DNA from: a bacterium
GTDB lineage: Bacteria > UBA10199 > DSSB01
DNA length: 22,466 nt
Reading direction: 5' to 3'
Assembly: GCA_030426445.1 (NCBI GenBank)
Contig: JAUHYS010000005.1
Span: forward strand, 1-22,466
Shown here: one piece after another, positions 22,147 to 22,466 of the stretch
Position numbering within the stretch: the stretch's first letter is position 1
How the letters are laid out: each line of letters begins with the position of its first letter
Position numbers and translations under genes: made by a program
The notes under the pieces: model-generated
The model's database searches: none
What the model saw: only the letters and a program-made list of their open reading frames with translations
Told to the model about the DNA's origin: nothing

Positions 22147-22466
22147 TGTACGTTCCCTGTATTAAATAAATGTTCAATTTGATATTTTCCAAGTTGCCAA
22201 CCTGAAATAAAGTTTCTTTCTTGATCTAGCATGACATTGACCGTAGTTTGAGGGTTATAAAAATGTAAGACTGGCTCTGTCCCGCGGTGAGTGCCTCGTA
22301 TGGGCAAGGTTTTTGGGTCGTTTAAGTGTTTTATTAAGGCCTCTTCAAACTTAACTAAATTCACTTTACTATAATTCCCTTTAATTCCTAGATTTGGAGC
22401 ATGCTTAAACTTGCTTTGTAACTGCGCAGGGTTAAAGTAAGCCTCTCGGCTGAGTCCCATGTCAAT
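22143..22466 (-). CDS. colicin-D-like tRNase toxin C-terminal domain, 5' end beyond the window
   Basis: The visible 107 residues carry the colicin D-type nuclease domain. It contains K-F-K-H followed by NLGIKGNYSKVN, then IRGTHRGTEPVLHFYNPQTT, and finally NFISGWQL. In colicin D the active site uses a K-x-K-H motif with the catalytic His and a downstream S-x-W, matching KFKH and SGW here. Colicin D cleaves the anticodon loop of tRNA-Arg; the target here is inferred, not shown. The frame is open to the window edge with I-D before an in-frame Met at 22460. It is probably the tail of a larger polymorphic toxin (delivery domain to the right), but a separate toxin cassette starting at 22460 cannot be excluded. 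The immunity gene overlaps its stop codon by 4 nt. Confidence 0.83.
   Translation of the reverse strand: MDMGLSREAYFNPAQLQSKFKHAPNLGIKGNYSKVNLVKFEEALIKHLNDPKTLPIRGTHRGTEPVLHFYNPQTTVNVMLDQERNFISGWQLGKYQIEHLFNTGNVQ

Overview
The window reads as chromosomal DNA of a Gram-negative, deltaproteobacteria-like organism (Bdellovibrionota, Myxococcota or a related candidate lineage). The evidence is a bactofilin gene directly behind parAB, TonB-, PbpC- and macroglobulin-type envelope proteins, a twin-arginine signal, moderately AT-rich DNA and several palindromic intergenic repeats. The exact taxon cannot be fixed from the sequence alone. No rRNA, tRNA, CRISPR array or transposase gene was seen.

Layout. 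(1) 1-2346: the start of a umuD gene running off the left edge, a nitroreductase-like gene, recF (plus strand) and a small protein with a twin-arginine-like signal. (2) 2454-7289: a minus-strand chromosome-maintenance cluster, tonB-like > rsmG > parA > parB > bactofilin. Two consensus parS sites lie inside rsmG, and a 677-bp gene-free stretch between rsmG and parA is filled with nested inverted repeats. (3) 7457-10049: a class II aldolase gene paired with a glutamine-amidotransferase-like gene whose catalytic cysteine position is alanine, then a divergent gene for an unknown secreted protein ending in a clear terminator. (4) 10191-10260: a REP/MITE-like palindrome. (5) 10384-21142: a minus-strand series, response regulator > histidine kinase > 2018-aa alpha-2-macroglobulin > penicillin-binding protein 1C. 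A 170-bp element with 43-bp perfect inverted repeats sits between the last two genes. (6) 21291-21764: a small secreted acidic protein with a PsiF-like cysteine motif and a 17-codon basic ORF before a terminator. (7) 21835-22466: a colicin-D-like toxin C-terminus, cut by the right edge, with a 4-nt-overlapping immunity gene.

How the genes fit together. ParA, ParB and the two parS sites form a complete ParABS segregation locus, and the adjacent bactofilin may scaffold it. The macroglobulin and PbpC form the known bacterial periplasmic protease-trap and peptidoglycan-repair pair, here possibly under the adjoining two-component system. The right end is the tail of a polymorphic-toxin locus aimed at competitors. 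The points most worth a second look are the toxin/immunity pair, the nucleophile-less amidotransferase, the paired parS sites inside rsmG, the composite palindrome upstream of parA, and the inverted-repeat insertion in the macroglobulin-pbpC operon.
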